64,000 nucleotides of DNA from Fulvimarina sp. (GTDB taxonomy: Bacteria > Pseudomonadota > Alphaproteobacteria > Rhizobiales > Rhizobiaceae), in the NCBI GenBank assembly GCA_002700095.1, contig PACL01000044.1, forward strand, positions 33,555-97,554, given 5' to 3'. The translations under genes and the position numbers were made by a program. Below the pieces are notes generated by a model that ran no database searches, was not told the DNA's origin, and saw only the letters and a program-made list of their open reading frames with translations. This document shows positions 17,520 through 26,284 of this stretch, piece after piece. The stretch's first letter is position 1; each line of letters starts with the position of its first letter.

Positions 17520-19121
17520 ATGACGGCTTCGGACTTCGGACAGCGTTTTCCCTTCGCCGATCGGGCGCTGCCCCGGCTTCTGGAACGCCAGGCGGCTCAC
17601 CTCGGCGAGGCGGCGTTCGTCAGCTTCCCGGACGGGCCGACCTGGTCCTTCGAAGCCGCCACCGACATCGCGGCTACCCATGCCGGCGCACTGGCCGCGG
17701 CGGGCGTTGCGGCCGGCGACCGGGTCGCGCTGATCGTCTCCAACCGCGCCGAGTTTCTCCAGGCGTTCTTCGGCTGCGCCTGGCTCGGCGCGATCGCGGT
17801 GCCGATCAACACCGCGTCCCGCGGCCTGCAGCTGCGCCATATCCTGGAGAACTGCGGCGCGAAGCTACTCGTCGTCGAGGCTACCTTCCTGCCCTCGCTG
17901 GACAGCATCACGCTGCGGGAGGTCGGGGTCGAGACGGTCTGGCTTGTCGGCGGGGAGCCCGGGGCCCCGCCGCGCCTCGACTGCGACCTGGGCCCCTGGC
18001 CGGAACCGGGCGACCGCCTTCCCGCTGTGGAGGTGAAGCCCGGCGATACCGCCGCGATCATCTACACGTCGGGAACGACCGGTCCGTCGAAGGGCGTCTG
18101 CTGCCCGCACGCCAACCTCTTCTGGTGGGGCGCCAACACCGCCGACCTGTTGTCGCTCCACACAGGCGACCGGCTCTACACGACGCTGCCGCTGTTCCAC
18201 GTGAACGCGCTCAACACCGTCTACCAAGGACTGCTGACCGCCTCGACGGTGATCGTCGGCAAGCGGTTCTCCGTCTCCGGTCTCTGGCCGGCGCTGATCG
18301 AGAGCCAGGCGACCGTGACCTATCTCCTCGGCGCGATGGCGCCGATGCTGCTGTCGCGGCCACCGACACCCCTCGACCTAGCGCACAAGGTCCGCATCGC
18401 CCTCGGCCCCGGCGTCCCGGCGCAGTTCCACGAGCCGTTCCAGGAGCGCTTCGGCTTCGGCCTCGTCGAGGGCTACGGCTCCACCGAGACGAACTTCGTC
18501 ATCGGGGCGAAGCCCGGCGAGGCCAGGCCGGCGACGATGGGGACGGTCCGACCCGGCTTTGCCGCCCGCGTCGTCGATGCCGACGACACCGAGGTGGCGG
18601 ACGGAGAGGCGGGCGAGCTGGTCCTGCGGGCGGACGAGCCCTTCGCGTTCTCGAGCGGCTATTACCGCATGGCCGACAAGACCGTCGAAGCCTGGCGGAA
18701 CCTCTGGTTCCACACCGGCGACCGGGTGGTACGGGACGCCGACGGCTTCTTCCGCTTCGTCGACCGCCTGAAGGACGCGATCCGGCGGCGCGGGGAGAAC
18801 ATCTCTTCCTTCGAGGTCGAGCAGGTGTTGTCCGCCCATCCCGCCGTCGCGGCGGCCGCGGCCTTCCCGGTCCGCTCGGATCTGGCCGAAGACGAGGTGA
18901 TGGCCGCGGTGGTCCTGAAGGAGGGCGCCAGCCTCGGTGCCGCCGAGCTCATCGGCTTTGCGGCGCCGAACCTGCCCTACTATGCGGTGCCGCGTTACCT
19001 GGACTTCGTCGAGGCGCTGCCGACAACCGAGAACGGCAAGGTGCAGAAGTTCAAGCTCACCGAGCGCGGCGTGACGCCGACGACCTTCGACCGCGAGGCG
19101 GCCGGCATCAAGGTGCGGTGA
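17520..19121 (+). CDS. AMP-forming acyl-CoA ligase (CaiC-like), second copy
   Basis: Protein of 533 residues of the ANL family. IIYTSGTTGPSKG lies near 178-190, FHTGDRVVRDADGFFRFVDR near 396-412, RRGENISSFEVEQVL follows, and the C-terminal lysine is in ENGKVQKFK near 505. The ATG at 17520 follows GGAAAGGG. It resembles the ligase at 9574-11220 in type but not closely in sequence. As third gene of the anthraniloyl-CoA unit it may reactivate an open-chain acid made from the ring product, such as one released by the thioesterase upstream. It is not the benzoate-type ligase expected for anthranilate, which is encoded at 35858-37501. Confidence 0.87.
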   Translation: MTASDFGQRFPFADRALPRLLERQAAHLGEAAFVSFPDGPTWSFEAATDIAATHAGALAAAGVAAGDRVALIVSNRAEFLQAFFGCAWLGAIAVPINTASRGLQLRHILENCGAKLLVVEATFLPSLDSITLREVGVETVWLVGGEPGAPPRLDCDLGPWPEPGDRLPAVEVKPGDTAAIIYTSGTTGPSKGVCCPHANLFWWGANTADLLSLHTGDRLYTTLPLFHVNALNTVYQGLLTASTVIVGKRFSVSGLWPALIESQATVTYLLGAMAPMLLSRPPTPLDLAHKVRIALGPGVPAQFHEPFQERFGFGLVEGYGSTETNFVIGAKPGEARPATMGTVRPGFAARVVDADDTEVADGEAGELVLRADEPFAFSSGYYRMADKTVEAWRNLWFHTGDRVVRDADGFFRFVDRLKDAIRRRGENISSFEVEQVLSAHPAVAAAAAFPVRSDLAEDEVMAAVVLKEGASLGAAELIGFAAPNLPYYAVPRYLDFVEALPTTENGKVQKFKLTERGVTPTTFDREAAGIKVR

Positions 19122-19150
19122 GGCTGTACGGCGGTCTCACGCGGACGACG

Positions 19151-19933
19151 TCAGGGCCGGCCCCTGGCGACGAGGCTGCGAAAGTCCGCCTTGGCCCGCT
19201 CGGGCGCCAGCGCGAAGCTGGGGCCCCGGCTCGGCTCGATGCCGTCCAGCCGATGTATCTGCACCCACATCTCGGCGCTCTTCAGGCCGATGGCGGCACA
19301 GTTGATCACCGGGGCGTGGCCGACCTTGAAGCCGCGCTCGCTGCCGCACAGAAGCCCCGGCAGGACGCCGGCCGGCACGATCACGTCGGCGCCGGCTTCG
19401 ACGAGCGGCGCCGCGCAGCGGGTGAAGTCCCCGAGCATGCGCTGCCGGGCCGTCTCGTCCCCGGCGAAGGCCGCGGAGAAATCCTCCGGCCGGCAGGCCA
19501 TCGCCGTCACGTGGCGGATGCGGTCGGCGAGACCATAGCGCTCGGCCTGCTCCAGGTGCCAGACCTCGAAGACCGGATCGAGCGTCACCAGGCCGAGCCT
19601 GCGGCCGAGCTGCGCTGCGGCGTGCAGCGTCGCCTCGCCGACGCCGACCACCGGGATCCGCACCGCCGAGCGCAGCTCGAAGAGGCCGGGATCCTGGAAA
19701 TGGCCCATGACATAGGCGTCGAACCCGTCCTCCTCGGCCTTGAGGCCGTTGTCGACGGCCACCATGGCGCAGCGCATTTCGGCGAGCCGGCCGAAGTCGC
19801 GGTCGGGGGGCGAGATGCCGGCGACATGGACGCTGGTGCCGGGAGCGGCGATGGCGTTCAGATAGGCCGAAAGCCGCTCCATGTAGGGGCGGCTCGCCGT
19901 CGCATCGATGAAGCTCTGCCAGAAGATCCTCAT
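19151..19933 (-). CDS. Asp/Glu/hydantoin racemase-fold protein without catalytic cysteines
   Basis: Protein of 260 residues. FDAYVMGHFQDPGLFELR followed by IPVVGVGEATLHAAAQLG and LGLVTLD is the hydantoin-racemase framework. The first catalytic cysteine, which normally sits before the FxDPG turn, is His78 here. The second, normally in a LGCAG-type turn, falls in VIVPAGVLPG, with none present. Cysteines elsewhere (137, 202) are not at these places. Racemisation by the two-cysteine route is therefore unlikely. The fold also serves isomerases and decarboxylases. The start codon overlaps the upstream stop (ATGA), so it is co-translated with the 141-residue protein. The substrate is unknown. Confidence 0.75.
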   Translation of the reverse strand: MRIFWQSFIDATASRPYMERLSAYLNAIAAPGTSVHVAGISPPDRDFGRLAEMRCAMVAVDNGLKAEEDGFDAYVMGHFQDPGLFELRSAVRIPVVGVGEATLHAAAQLGRRLGLVTLDPVFEVWHLEQAERYGLADRIRHVTAMACRPEDFSAAFAGDETARQRMLGDFTRCAAPLVEAGADVIVPAGVLPGLLCGSERGFKVGHAPVINCAAIGLKSAEMWVQIHRLDGIEPSRGPSFALAPERAKADFRSLVARGRP

Positions 19934-20355
19934 CGCTCCAAAAGCCCCTTGATCAGAAACATTTCCGCTTCGTGGGAGGTGGAGGTCTGCATCCAGGCCG
20001 CCTCGCTCTGGTCGGCGAGGCGCCAGGACAGGAGTGTGACGACGCACTGATCCGGGTCCATGTTCAGGACCGGCCCGGGGATGACCCGCGACATGTTGCG
20101 GAACCGCAGGGCATCGACGCTCGGGCCGACGTCGTAGTCGACGAGCAGACTGTCACGGTCGACCTTGAGGCGGACATAGGTCTGCCGGCCCGAAAACAGC
20201 GACGTGCCGACGACGAGGCCCGGCTCGATCTCCCGGCGCTCGTAGCTGCCGAGCGTCCAGCGGCCCTGGCTGAGGCCGTCGGCCATGATCTCGAAGGCGG
20301 TCTCCGCCGGCCGCTCGACCATGATGCTCGAGGAGTGGCAATGGGGGTCCTGCAT
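19930..20355 (-). CDS. Conserved hypothetical, possibly SRPBCC-like
   Basis: Protein of 141 residues, soluble. It begins with MQDPHCHSSSIMVERPAETAFEIMADG, and the stretch VERPAETAFEIMAD resembles the first strand and helix of START/SRPBCC ligand-binding proteins. The beta-rich middle (YVRLKVDRDSLLVDYDV) fits that too. It is divergent from the crotonase gene at 20524 and would be controlled through operator D. It is coupled to the racemase-fold gene. No function is assigned. Confidence 0.6.
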   Translation of the reverse strand: MQDPHCHSSSIMVERPAETAFEIMADGLSQGRWTLGSYERREIEPGLVVGTSLFSGRQTYVRLKVDRDSLLVDYDVGPSVDALRFRNMSRVIPGPVLNMDPDQCVVTLLSWRLADQSEAAWMQTSTSHEAEMFLIKGLLER

Positions 20356-20442
20356 AAGAAAGATCCGACGACGTTGGAGGGGACGCAGGGCGGAGCAAGG
20401 CCGGAGAAGCCGGCGAACGGGTGGCGCGGGGTTCCGTCGTCG

Positions 20443-20470
20443 GTATATAGTTTAAGTTTAAAGTGACTAA
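20443..20470. promoter_or_regulatory. Operator site D, core TTTA-N4-TAAA
   Basis: GTATATAG, then TTTA AGTT TAAA, then GTGACTAA, with the core at 20451-20462. It lies between divergent starts, 61 bases from the crotonase start and 95 from the 141-residue protein, so one site could control both directions. Confidence 0.7.
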
Positions 20471-20523
20471 CGTGGCGAGCCGTGTCAACGACGGCGCGCC
20501 GCAGGGCGTGAAGGAGACGGGCA

Positions 20524-21294
20524 TTGGCCGCGACGGAGCTCGAACGACACGAGGACGGCGTTGCGCTGCTGCGCATGAACCGACCCGAGACGCGCAACGC
20601 GCTGACCGCCGAACTGCGCGATGAACTGGCAGTCCATTTTAACGGGCTCGCCGCTGACGGGGACGTCAGAGCCGTCGTCCTTACCGGCGGCCCCAAGGCG
20701 TTCGCCGCGGGTGCCGATCTCAAGGCGATGGCCGAGGCGTCGGCGTCCGAGATGATGTTGCGCGGGCTCGAACGGCTCTGGGCGCCGATCAAGGGCTTCC
20801 CGAAGCCGCTGATCGCGGCGGTGGAAGGCTGGGCGCTCGGCGGCGGGGCCGAACTCGCCATGCATGCCGACATCATCGTCGCCGGCGAGAGCGCGAAGTT
20901 CGGCCAGCCCGAGATCAAGGTCGGCATCATGCCGGGGGCGGGCGGCACCCAGCGGCTGACCCGGGCCGTCGGCAAGTTCAAGGCGATGAAGATCCTCCTG
21001 ACCGGCGAACCCTTCGGTGCGGCCGAGGCCGAGGCGATGGGGCTTGTTTCCGAGGTCGTTCCGGATGGCACCGCGCTGGACCGTGCGCTGGAACTCGCTC
21101 GTGCCATCGCCGCCATGCCGCCGATCGCCGCCCGCAAAATCAAGGAGACGGTGCTCGCTGGCGCCGATCAGTCGCTGGATTCCGCGCTCCTGATGGAGCG
21201 GCAGGCCTTCCAGCTGCTCTTCGATACGGCCGACCAGAAGGAGGGCATGCGGGCCTTCCTCGAGAAGCGCAAGCCGGGCTTTACCGGGCGCTGA
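20524..21294 (+). CDS. Enoyl-CoA hydratase (crotonase family, PaaF-like)
   Basis: Protein of 256 residues. It has the oxyanion loop AFAAGADLK and both catalytic glutamates of true hydratases: one in LGGGAELAM and one in FGQPEIKVGIMPGAGGTQRL. It should hydrate an enoyl-CoA in a beta-oxidation-like route. The start is a TTG at 20524-20526, backed by GGAG 7 bases upstream; no better ATG is nearby. The dehydrogenase gene follows 109 bases on. By contrast the crotonase at 38674-39507 lacks both glutamates. Confidence 0.92.
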   Translation: MAATELERHEDGVALLRMNRPETRNALTAELRDELAVHFNGLAADGDVRAVVLTGGPKAFAAGADLKAMAEASASEMMLRGLERLWAPIKGFPKPLIAAVEGWALGGGAELAMHADIIVAGESAKFGQPEIKVGIMPGAGGTQRLTRAVGKFKAMKILLTGEPFGAAEAEAMGLVSEVVPDGTALDRALELARAIAAMPPIAARKIKETVLAGADQSLDSALLMERQAFQLLFDTADQKEGMRAFLEKRKPGFTGR

Positions 21295-21403
21295 CGCGGG
21301 GCGGCTGGATCGGGAGACCCGGTCATGGGGATTCGATCTGGAGCCCGAATGAGGGTGCCCGATCAAGAACGGGACCGAACAAGGCGGCCCGAACGAGAGG
21401 AAA

Positions 21404-22987
21404 ATGCGCATGAATGACCGTATCGCCGCCTTTGGCGACCGCGACGCGCCGCTGACGCTCGGCATCGTCGGGGCCGGCACCATGGGACGCGGCATCGCGC
21501 AGATCGCCGCGGAGGCCGGCGTCGCGGTGATCCTCGCCGACGTCGCACCCGAGGCTGGACAGGCAGGCCGCGACTTCGTCGAGGGCATGCTGACGCGCAA
21601 GGCCGAGAAGGGCCGGATGAGCGCGGCCGAGGCCGAGGCCGCGATCGCCCGCGTCCGGCCGCTGGTCCTTTCCGACGCCGATGCCTATCGCGGCTTTGCC
21701 TCCTGCGACGTGGTCATCGAGGCGGTCGTCGAGCGCATGGAGGTCAAGCACGCGGTGCTGAAGGCGCTCGAGGCCGCCGTCGGTCCGCATTGCATCCTCG
21801 CCACCAACACCTCCTCGCTCTCCGTCACCGGCTTTGCCGCCGCCGCCGGCCGGCCGGAGCGAGTGGCGGGCTATCACTTCTTCAACCCGGTTCCCCTGAT
21901 GCGGGTCGTCGAGGTGATCGCCGGGGCGCGCACGGCGCCCGGCACTGTGGCCTGCCTCGAGTCACTGGCGAGACGGATGGGACACCGGCCGGCCCGCGCC
22001 ACCGACACGCCGGGCTTCCTGGTCAATCATGCCGGACGGGCCTTCACCTCGGAAGGCCTGCGCATCGTCGGCGAGGGCATCTGCGGCTTTGCCGACGTCG
22101 ACCGGGTCATGGTGGAGGCTGCAGGCTTCAACATGGGGCCGTTCCAGCTGATGGACCTCGTCGGGATGGACGTCGTCCAGGCGGTGAGCGAGTCCCTCTA
22201 CCGGCAGTATTACGACGAGCCGCGCTTTCGTCCGTCGCCGCTCGGCGCCCAGCGCAAAGCGGCGGGGCTGCTCGGACGCAAGAGCGGCGAGGGCTTTTAC
22301 ACCTATCGCAGCGGCAAGGCCAAGCCCGTCGACGAGGCACCGGTGCCGGCCGTCACCTCCCCGCAGCGTCCGGTCTGGGTGAGCGGCCGCGACGCCGCTG
22401 CGGCGGGTGTGTTGCGGCAGATCCTGGCAAGCGCCGGGGCCGACATCGAAACCGGCACTGCCCCATCGGCCGATGCGCTGTGCCTCGTCGCGCCATGGGG
22501 TATGGACGCCAGCATGGCGGCGCTGGAGGAGGGGCTCGATCCGTCTCGCACTGTCGCCCTCGACATGCTGTTCGCCGGCAAAGGCAGGCGCAGCCTGATG
22601 ACGGGCGTCGTCACCGATCAGGCCTGCCGCGATCAGGCCCATGCACTTCTGGCCGCCGATGGAACGCCGGTGACGGTGATCCGCGACAGCCCCGGCTTCA
22701 TTGCCCAGCGGATCGTGGCGAGCATCGTCAATCTCGGCTGCGACATGGCCCAGCAGCGCGTGGCGGCCCCGGACGACATCGACGCCGCCGTCACGCTCGG
22801 CCTCGGCTATCCGAGGGGCCCGCTCGCTTTCGGCGATGCCATCGGGCCGCAGCGGATCCTAGCGATCCTTGCGACGATGCACGATTTCTACGGCGATCCG
22901 CGCTATCGCCCCAGCCCCTGGCTGGTGCGCCGCGCCCGTCTCGGCGTGCCGCTGACCACGCCGGAGGGAGCGGGCGTCGTCTCCTGA
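21404..22987 (+). CDS. 3-hydroxyacyl-CoA dehydrogenase (PaaH-like, two C-terminal domains)
   Basis: Protein of 527 residues. The NAD motif GIVGAGTMGRGIAQ is near residue 20, and the catalytic histidine is in HFFNPVPLMRVVEV. Two 3HCDH domains follow, shown by GFNMGPFQLMDLVGMD and GLGYPRGPLAFGDAIG. This long form is typical of PaaH, which oxidises 3-hydroxyadipyl-CoA. Here it likely oxidises the product of the hydratase encoded before it. ATG codons at 21404 and 21410 both follow GAGAGGAAA; the first is chosen. A strong hairpin ends the unit. Confidence 0.9.
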   Translation: MRMNDRIAAFGDRDAPLTLGIVGAGTMGRGIAQIAAEAGVAVILADVAPEAGQAGRDFVEGMLTRKAEKGRMSAAEAEAAIARVRPLVLSDADAYRGFASCDVVIEAVVERMEVKHAVLKALEAAVGPHCILATNTSSLSVTGFAAAAGRPERVAGYHFFNPVPLMRVVEVIAGARTAPGTVACLESLARRMGHRPARATDTPGFLVNHAGRAFTSEGLRIVGEGICGFADVDRVMVEAAGFNMGPFQLMDLVGMDVVQAVSESLYRQYYDEPRFRPSPLGAQRKAAGLLGRKSGEGFYTYRSGKAKPVDEAPVPAVTSPQRPVWVSGRDAAAAGVLRQILASAGADIETGTAPSADALCLVAPWGMDASMAALEEGLDPSRTVALDMLFAGKGRRSLMTGVVTDQACRDQAHALLAADGTPVTVIRDSPGFIAQRIVASIVNLGCDMAQQRVAAPDDIDAAVTLGLGYPRGPLAFGDAIGPQRILAILATMHDFYGDPRYRPSPWLVRRARLGVPLTTPEGAGVVS

Positions 22988-22994
22988 GAGGGCC

Positions 22995-23033
22995 AGACGG
23001 GGGCACTCCGTGACCTGCTGAGTGTCCCCGTCT
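22995..23033. terminator. Hairpin terminator between convergent units
   Basis: Arms 22995-23008 and 23020-23033 pair over 14 bases (AGACGGGGGCACTC with GAGTGTCCCCGTCT, one G-U pair) around an 11-base loop. It begins 7 bases after the dehydrogenase stop and faces the convergent binding-protein gene. There is no long T run, so it may serve both strands or act with Rho. Confidence 0.65.
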
Positions 23034-23111
23034 GCGATGTGCCGGCCGATGAGCTGTCAGGTGACGAAACTCATGTAAGGCACTGTTCGATCGGAATGAT
23101 CGATCAGCGCA

Positions 23112-24386
23112 TCACTGGCCCAGCTGGTCCTTCAGCGCGGTGACGTCGTCGGCCGACATCTCGCCGGTGGTGACGACCGCGCCGTCGGTGATCTTCCACA
23201 GGCGGAACGGACCGGTGATGTCGCCATACTGGTCGAAATTGACCGGCCCGATCACGCCTTCGTAGCGGATCGGCTTGCCCTCCTTGATCAGCGCCAGCGC
23301 CTTCTTGAACTCCTCCGGCCCGGCGAAGACCGTCTCGCCTTTCGGATCGACCACCTGCGGGATCGCGGCCTTGATCGCCGCTGGCTCGGCCTTGCCGGCC
23401 TTGGCGATGGCGAGGCCGACGATCGCTCCGGCGTCGTAGGAGCGGTCGGCGGCCGGAGCGTCCGGCTTGATGCCGCCGGAAAACGCCTCGTAGTTGTCGT
23501 AGAAGTACTGGCTGGACTTGGTCGGGCTGGTGCCGGACGAGGTGCCATAGGCGTTGTCGAGATAGCGCGCGCCCACCGCCTCGATGAAGTCGGTGGAGTT
23601 CATGCCGTCGTTCAGGAGGAACGTCGCAGGGCCGCCCTGGCTGATCCAGGCGCGGGCGATGGTCGCCCCGTCGACCGGGTAGCTGATCAGGTAGAGGCCC
23701 TCCGGCTCTCCGTCCATCGCCGCGGTGGCCTCGGAGGTATAGCTCGCCTGCTTCTCGTTATAGGGCGTCACCGAGGTGATCTTGCCGCCCAGCGACTCGT
23801 AGGCCTTCTGGAACTCGCGCATCATGTTGACGCCGAAGTCGTTGTTGACGTGGATGATCGCCAGCTTGTCGAGGCCCTGATCCATGGCGTATTTCGCCGC
23901 CGCCGTGCCTTGCAGCGCATCGGAGGTGATGGTGCGGAAGAACACGCCGTTGGTCTTGCCCTCGCGGGCGAGCTCGGTCAGCGTCGGCGAGGAGGAGGCC
24001 GGCGAGACCTGCGGCACTCCGGCGGAGGCCGTGACGGAGGTGAGGATCGGGATCGACACCGACGAGATGATGCCGCCGATCAGCACCGGCACCTTCTGGA
24101 CGTTGACGAGCTGGGTGGCCTGGTCGACGGCGACATTGCCCTGGCTCTGGCTGTCGCGGGTCTCGGTCGCCAGCTTGCAGCCGTTCACGCCGCCGGCCTC
24201 GTTGAGGTCGCGGAAGGCCATGTCGACTGACTTGGCGCCGGCCTGGCCGTACTGGCCGGCGGGACCGGTCAGCTCCATGACCATGCCGACGGTCACCGTG
24301 CAGTCCTGGGCAAGGGCGGTGCCGGTGGCGAAGTGGAGCGATGCCGCGCAGAGGGCCGAGGATAGAAGAAGCGTCCTAGTCGTCAT
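23112..24386 (-). CDS. Liv-type ABC importer substrate-binding protein
   Basis: Protein of 424 residues with a signal peptide (about 1-26, cut after TALA) and the Peripla_BP_6 fold: VGMVMELTGPAGQYGQAG at the mature N-terminus and VPVLIGGIISSVSIPI in the first lobe. This family binds branched-chain amino acids, amides or aromatic acids. No permease or ATPase adjoins it on this strand. The matching LivG/F/H/M genes lie across the divergent promoter at 27212-30730, so the importer is split between two operons. Its ligand may be tryptophan or a derivative, given kynureninase and tryptophan dioxygenase next to those permeases. Confidence 0.9.
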   Translation of the reverse strand: MTTRTLLLSSALCAASLHFATGTALAQDCTVTVGMVMELTGPAGQYGQAGAKSVDMAFRDLNEAGGVNGCKLATETRDSQSQGNVAVDQATQLVNVQKVPVLIGGIISSVSIPILTSVTASAGVPQVSPASSSPTLTELAREGKTNGVFFRTITSDALQGTAAAKYAMDQGLDKLAIIHVNNDFGVNMMREFQKAYESLGGKITSVTPYNEKQASYTSEATAAMDGEPEGLYLISYPVDGATIARAWISQGGPATFLLNDGMNSTDFIEAVGARYLDNAYGTSSGTSPTKSSQYFYDNYEAFSGGIKPDAPAADRSYDAGAIVGLAIAKAGKAEPAAIKAAIPQVVDPKGETVFAGPEEFKKALALIKEGKPIRYEGVIGPVNFDQYGDITGPFRLWKITDGAVVTTGEMSADDVTALKDQLGQ

Positions 24387-24396
24387 GGCATTTCCC

Positions 24397-24852
24397 TCAG
24401 GTTGACCGGCCGCCGATCGGCGCGGGTTGGGTTGAAACCATCATGGTTTCCTGCAGATGCCGCCACACGACGCCGTTCGGCGCCGTCGGCGAAGCCAAAA
24501 ACAACGTTGTCGCCCGGCGCCGGCTTTCGGCGCCCCTGGAGACTTGCCGCTCGACATAGGTGACCAGCGCCGCATCGCTTCCCTCGAAGACGATGCGGCC
24601 ATTTTCGATGGTGATCGAGAACGCCGCGTCCTCATCGAGCCGCCGCCGGTCGAGCAGCGCGGCGAGGTCGGCGGCGGTGACGATCCTGCCCTCGGGCGAA
24701 ATGCGGACGAAGGCAGGGTCGAAGGCGGAGAGCCGCGCTTCGAGCACGGCCCGGTCGCGGATCCGGCCGGTGAACCAGTCGGCGAAGAAGGCGTGCGCCG
24801 CCTTGACCTCCGACAGGGCCTTCTCGCCGAGGGTGCGGGTTGCCGTCGTCAT
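24397..24852 (-). CDS. NTF2-like (SnoaL/DUF4440-type) small protein
   Basis: Protein of 151 residues. A helical N-terminus (ALSEVKAAHAFFADWFTG) is followed by beta strands (AAFSITIENGRIVFEG, ATTLFLASPTAPNGVVWRHLQETMM), the pattern of NTF2-like cone-fold proteins that bind small molecules. No catalytic residues can be named. It overlaps the aldo/keto-reductase gene upstream by 4 bases and is followed by the importer's binding-protein gene. Confidence 0.65.
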   Translation of the reverse strand: MTTATRTLGEKALSEVKAAHAFFADWFTGRIRDRAVLEARLSAFDPAFVRISPEGRIVTAADLAALLDRRRLDEDAAFSITIENGRIVFEGSDAALVTYVERQVSRGAESRRRATTLFLASPTAPNGVVWRHLQETMMVSTQPAPIGGRST

Positions 24853-25904
24853 GCCGCCGAACCGTTCAGGCCGTATTTCATGATCGACCCGTGCGGGCCG
24901 TCACGGTCGCGCTCCAGCGCGTAGACGTCGCCGGGCGGCACCCGCATCGCCGAGCGCACGGCCTCGATCGCGTGGTGGTCGTCCGCGTCGAGCCTCAGAT
25001 CGGCGATGGCGAGATTGGCCGGGAGATGGCTGCGGTTGCGGGCGCCGACGATCGTCGCCGCGACCCCCGGCCGGTCCAGCGCCCAGCGGCTCGCGACGGT
25101 GGCGATGTCGGTGCCGTGCCGGTCGGCGACGCGGCGCAGCGTCGCCAGGAGGTCCTGGAAGACGCCCCAGCCGCCGGCCTCGTCGATGATCAGCTTGTAT
25201 TTGACGAGCGAACGGTTCTCCAGCGGGGAGGCGGGCTCCGACTCGCCCAGCCAGCGATCCGACAGGAAGCCGCCGGCGACCGTCCCGTAGCACAGGAGCT
25301 GGACGCCGTTGGCGCGGGCCGCCGCCGCCATGTCCCGCTCGGGCCTCGTATCGAGCAGCGAATACTGTACCTGCATCGAGACCAGCGGCACGCTGGCGCG
25401 GCGGAACGCCAGGAGATGCTCGGTGTCGAAATTCGTGCCGCCGATGTTGCGGATCTTGCCGGCCTGGCGCAATTGCGTCAGCCAGCCGCCGACCTCCAGC
25501 CAGCCATCCGCCGCATAGTCCCACCAGTGGAACTGCACGAGGTCGAGCCGGTCAGTCTGCAGCCGCCGCAGCGAGGTGTCGATCGCCGCCGTCACCGAGG
25601 CCCGCGTCATCTCCCCGAGCGCGCCGAGATCCGGCACGAACTTGGTGTGAACGCGGACGGCGTCGAGCGCGGCCTGCCCGCGGCGATCGGCATAGGCCTG
25701 GCGGAACGCGCCGATGATCTCTTCGACGCCGGTGTAGATGTCGGCGCAGTCGAAGGTGACGATTCCGGCATCGGCGAAGGCGATCAGATCCTCGACGCTC
25801 TCCTTCGCGTCGATGGTGCCATGGCCGCCGGCGAGCTGCCAGTTGCCGCGGATGACGCGGGAGATGCGGTGATCGGCTGAGAGCTCGGCGTATTCCATCG
25901 TCAT
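24849..25904 (-). CDS. Aldo/keto reductase
   Basis: Protein of 351 residues from the ATG that overlaps the upstream stop (ATGA). The catalytic tetrad is visible: Asp52 and Tyr57 in DCADIY, the lysine in VHTKF, and the histidine in LVQFHWWDY. The beta-barrel then carries the NADPH-site loop TIVGARNRSHL. It is related to the N-terminal domain of the fusion protein at 32927-34393, which has the same HWW step and the GGFLSDRWLG stretch. It probably reduces a ketone or aldehyde intermediate. The substrate is unknown. Confidence 0.88.
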   Translation of the reverse strand: MTMEYAELSADHRISRVIRGNWQLAGGHGTIDAKESVEDLIAFADAGIVTFDCADIYTGVEEIIGAFRQAYADRRGQAALDAVRVHTKFVPDLGALGEMTRASVTAAIDTSLRRLQTDRLDLVQFHWWDYAADGWLEVGGWLTQLRQAGKIRNIGGTNFDTEHLLAFRRASVPLVSMQVQYSLLDTRPERDMAAAARANGVQLLCYGTVAGGFLSDRWLGESEPASPLENRSLVKYKLIIDEAGGWGVFQDLLATLRRVADRHGTDIATVASRWALDRPGVAATIVGARNRSHLPANLAIADLRLDADDHHAIEAVRSAMRVPPGDVYALERDRDGPHGSIMKYGLNGSAA

Positions 25905-26284
25905 TCCTCGTCGGCGTCCGGCAAAGCGGGCGGTGCATCCGGCTGATGCAGGGGGACCGCGGTGGTCTCGCCATGGCTGAAGCGGCGCAGGCCGAGCCGC
26001 GTGATACGCAGGCGGCTCGGGCAGTTGGGATCGGGGCAGGCGACCTCCGCGTCGGTGCTCATCCAGTCGTTCGAATGGGTCGGGCGCTGCTTGGCGGCAA
26101 GCAGCGGCAGGACCGCGGCGAGAGAATAGATCGAGAAGCCCTGGCCCTCCGGCAGGTGCAGCATCTCGCCCCGAAGCTCGAAGAAGTCGCCGGGTTTGGC
26201 CCCGCAATAGATGGTCCGGCCCGGCGGGCAGATCGCCTCGACCCGGAGGTCATGGAGGAAGAAGCCGTCGTCCGCATCGCTCAT
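25901..26284 (-). CDS. TIGR04076-type small protein
   Basis: Protein of 127 residues. The N-terminal part (EAICPPGRTIYCGAKPGDFFELRGEML) and the next segment, with PEGQGFSIYSLAAVLPLLAAKQR, match the conserved TIGR04076 pattern, whose role is unknown. Later cysteines in the stretch CPDPNCPSRLR and the RLGLRRF tail could bind a metal. The gene overlaps its neighbours on both sides by 4 bases, which places it firmly in the GntR operon. Confidence 0.7.
   Translation of the reverse strand: MSDADDGFFLHDLRVEAICPPGRTIYCGAKPGDFFELRGEMLHLPEGQGFSIYSLAAVLPLLAAKQRPTHSNDWMSTDAEVACPDPNCPSRLRITRLGLRRFSHGETTAVPLHQPDAPPALPDADEE

Noticed and set aside
18125..20050. Plus-strand open frame of about 640 codons
   Set aside because: It overlaps the CoA ligase in another phase and runs antisense through the racemase-fold gene; its composition is that of a shadow frame.
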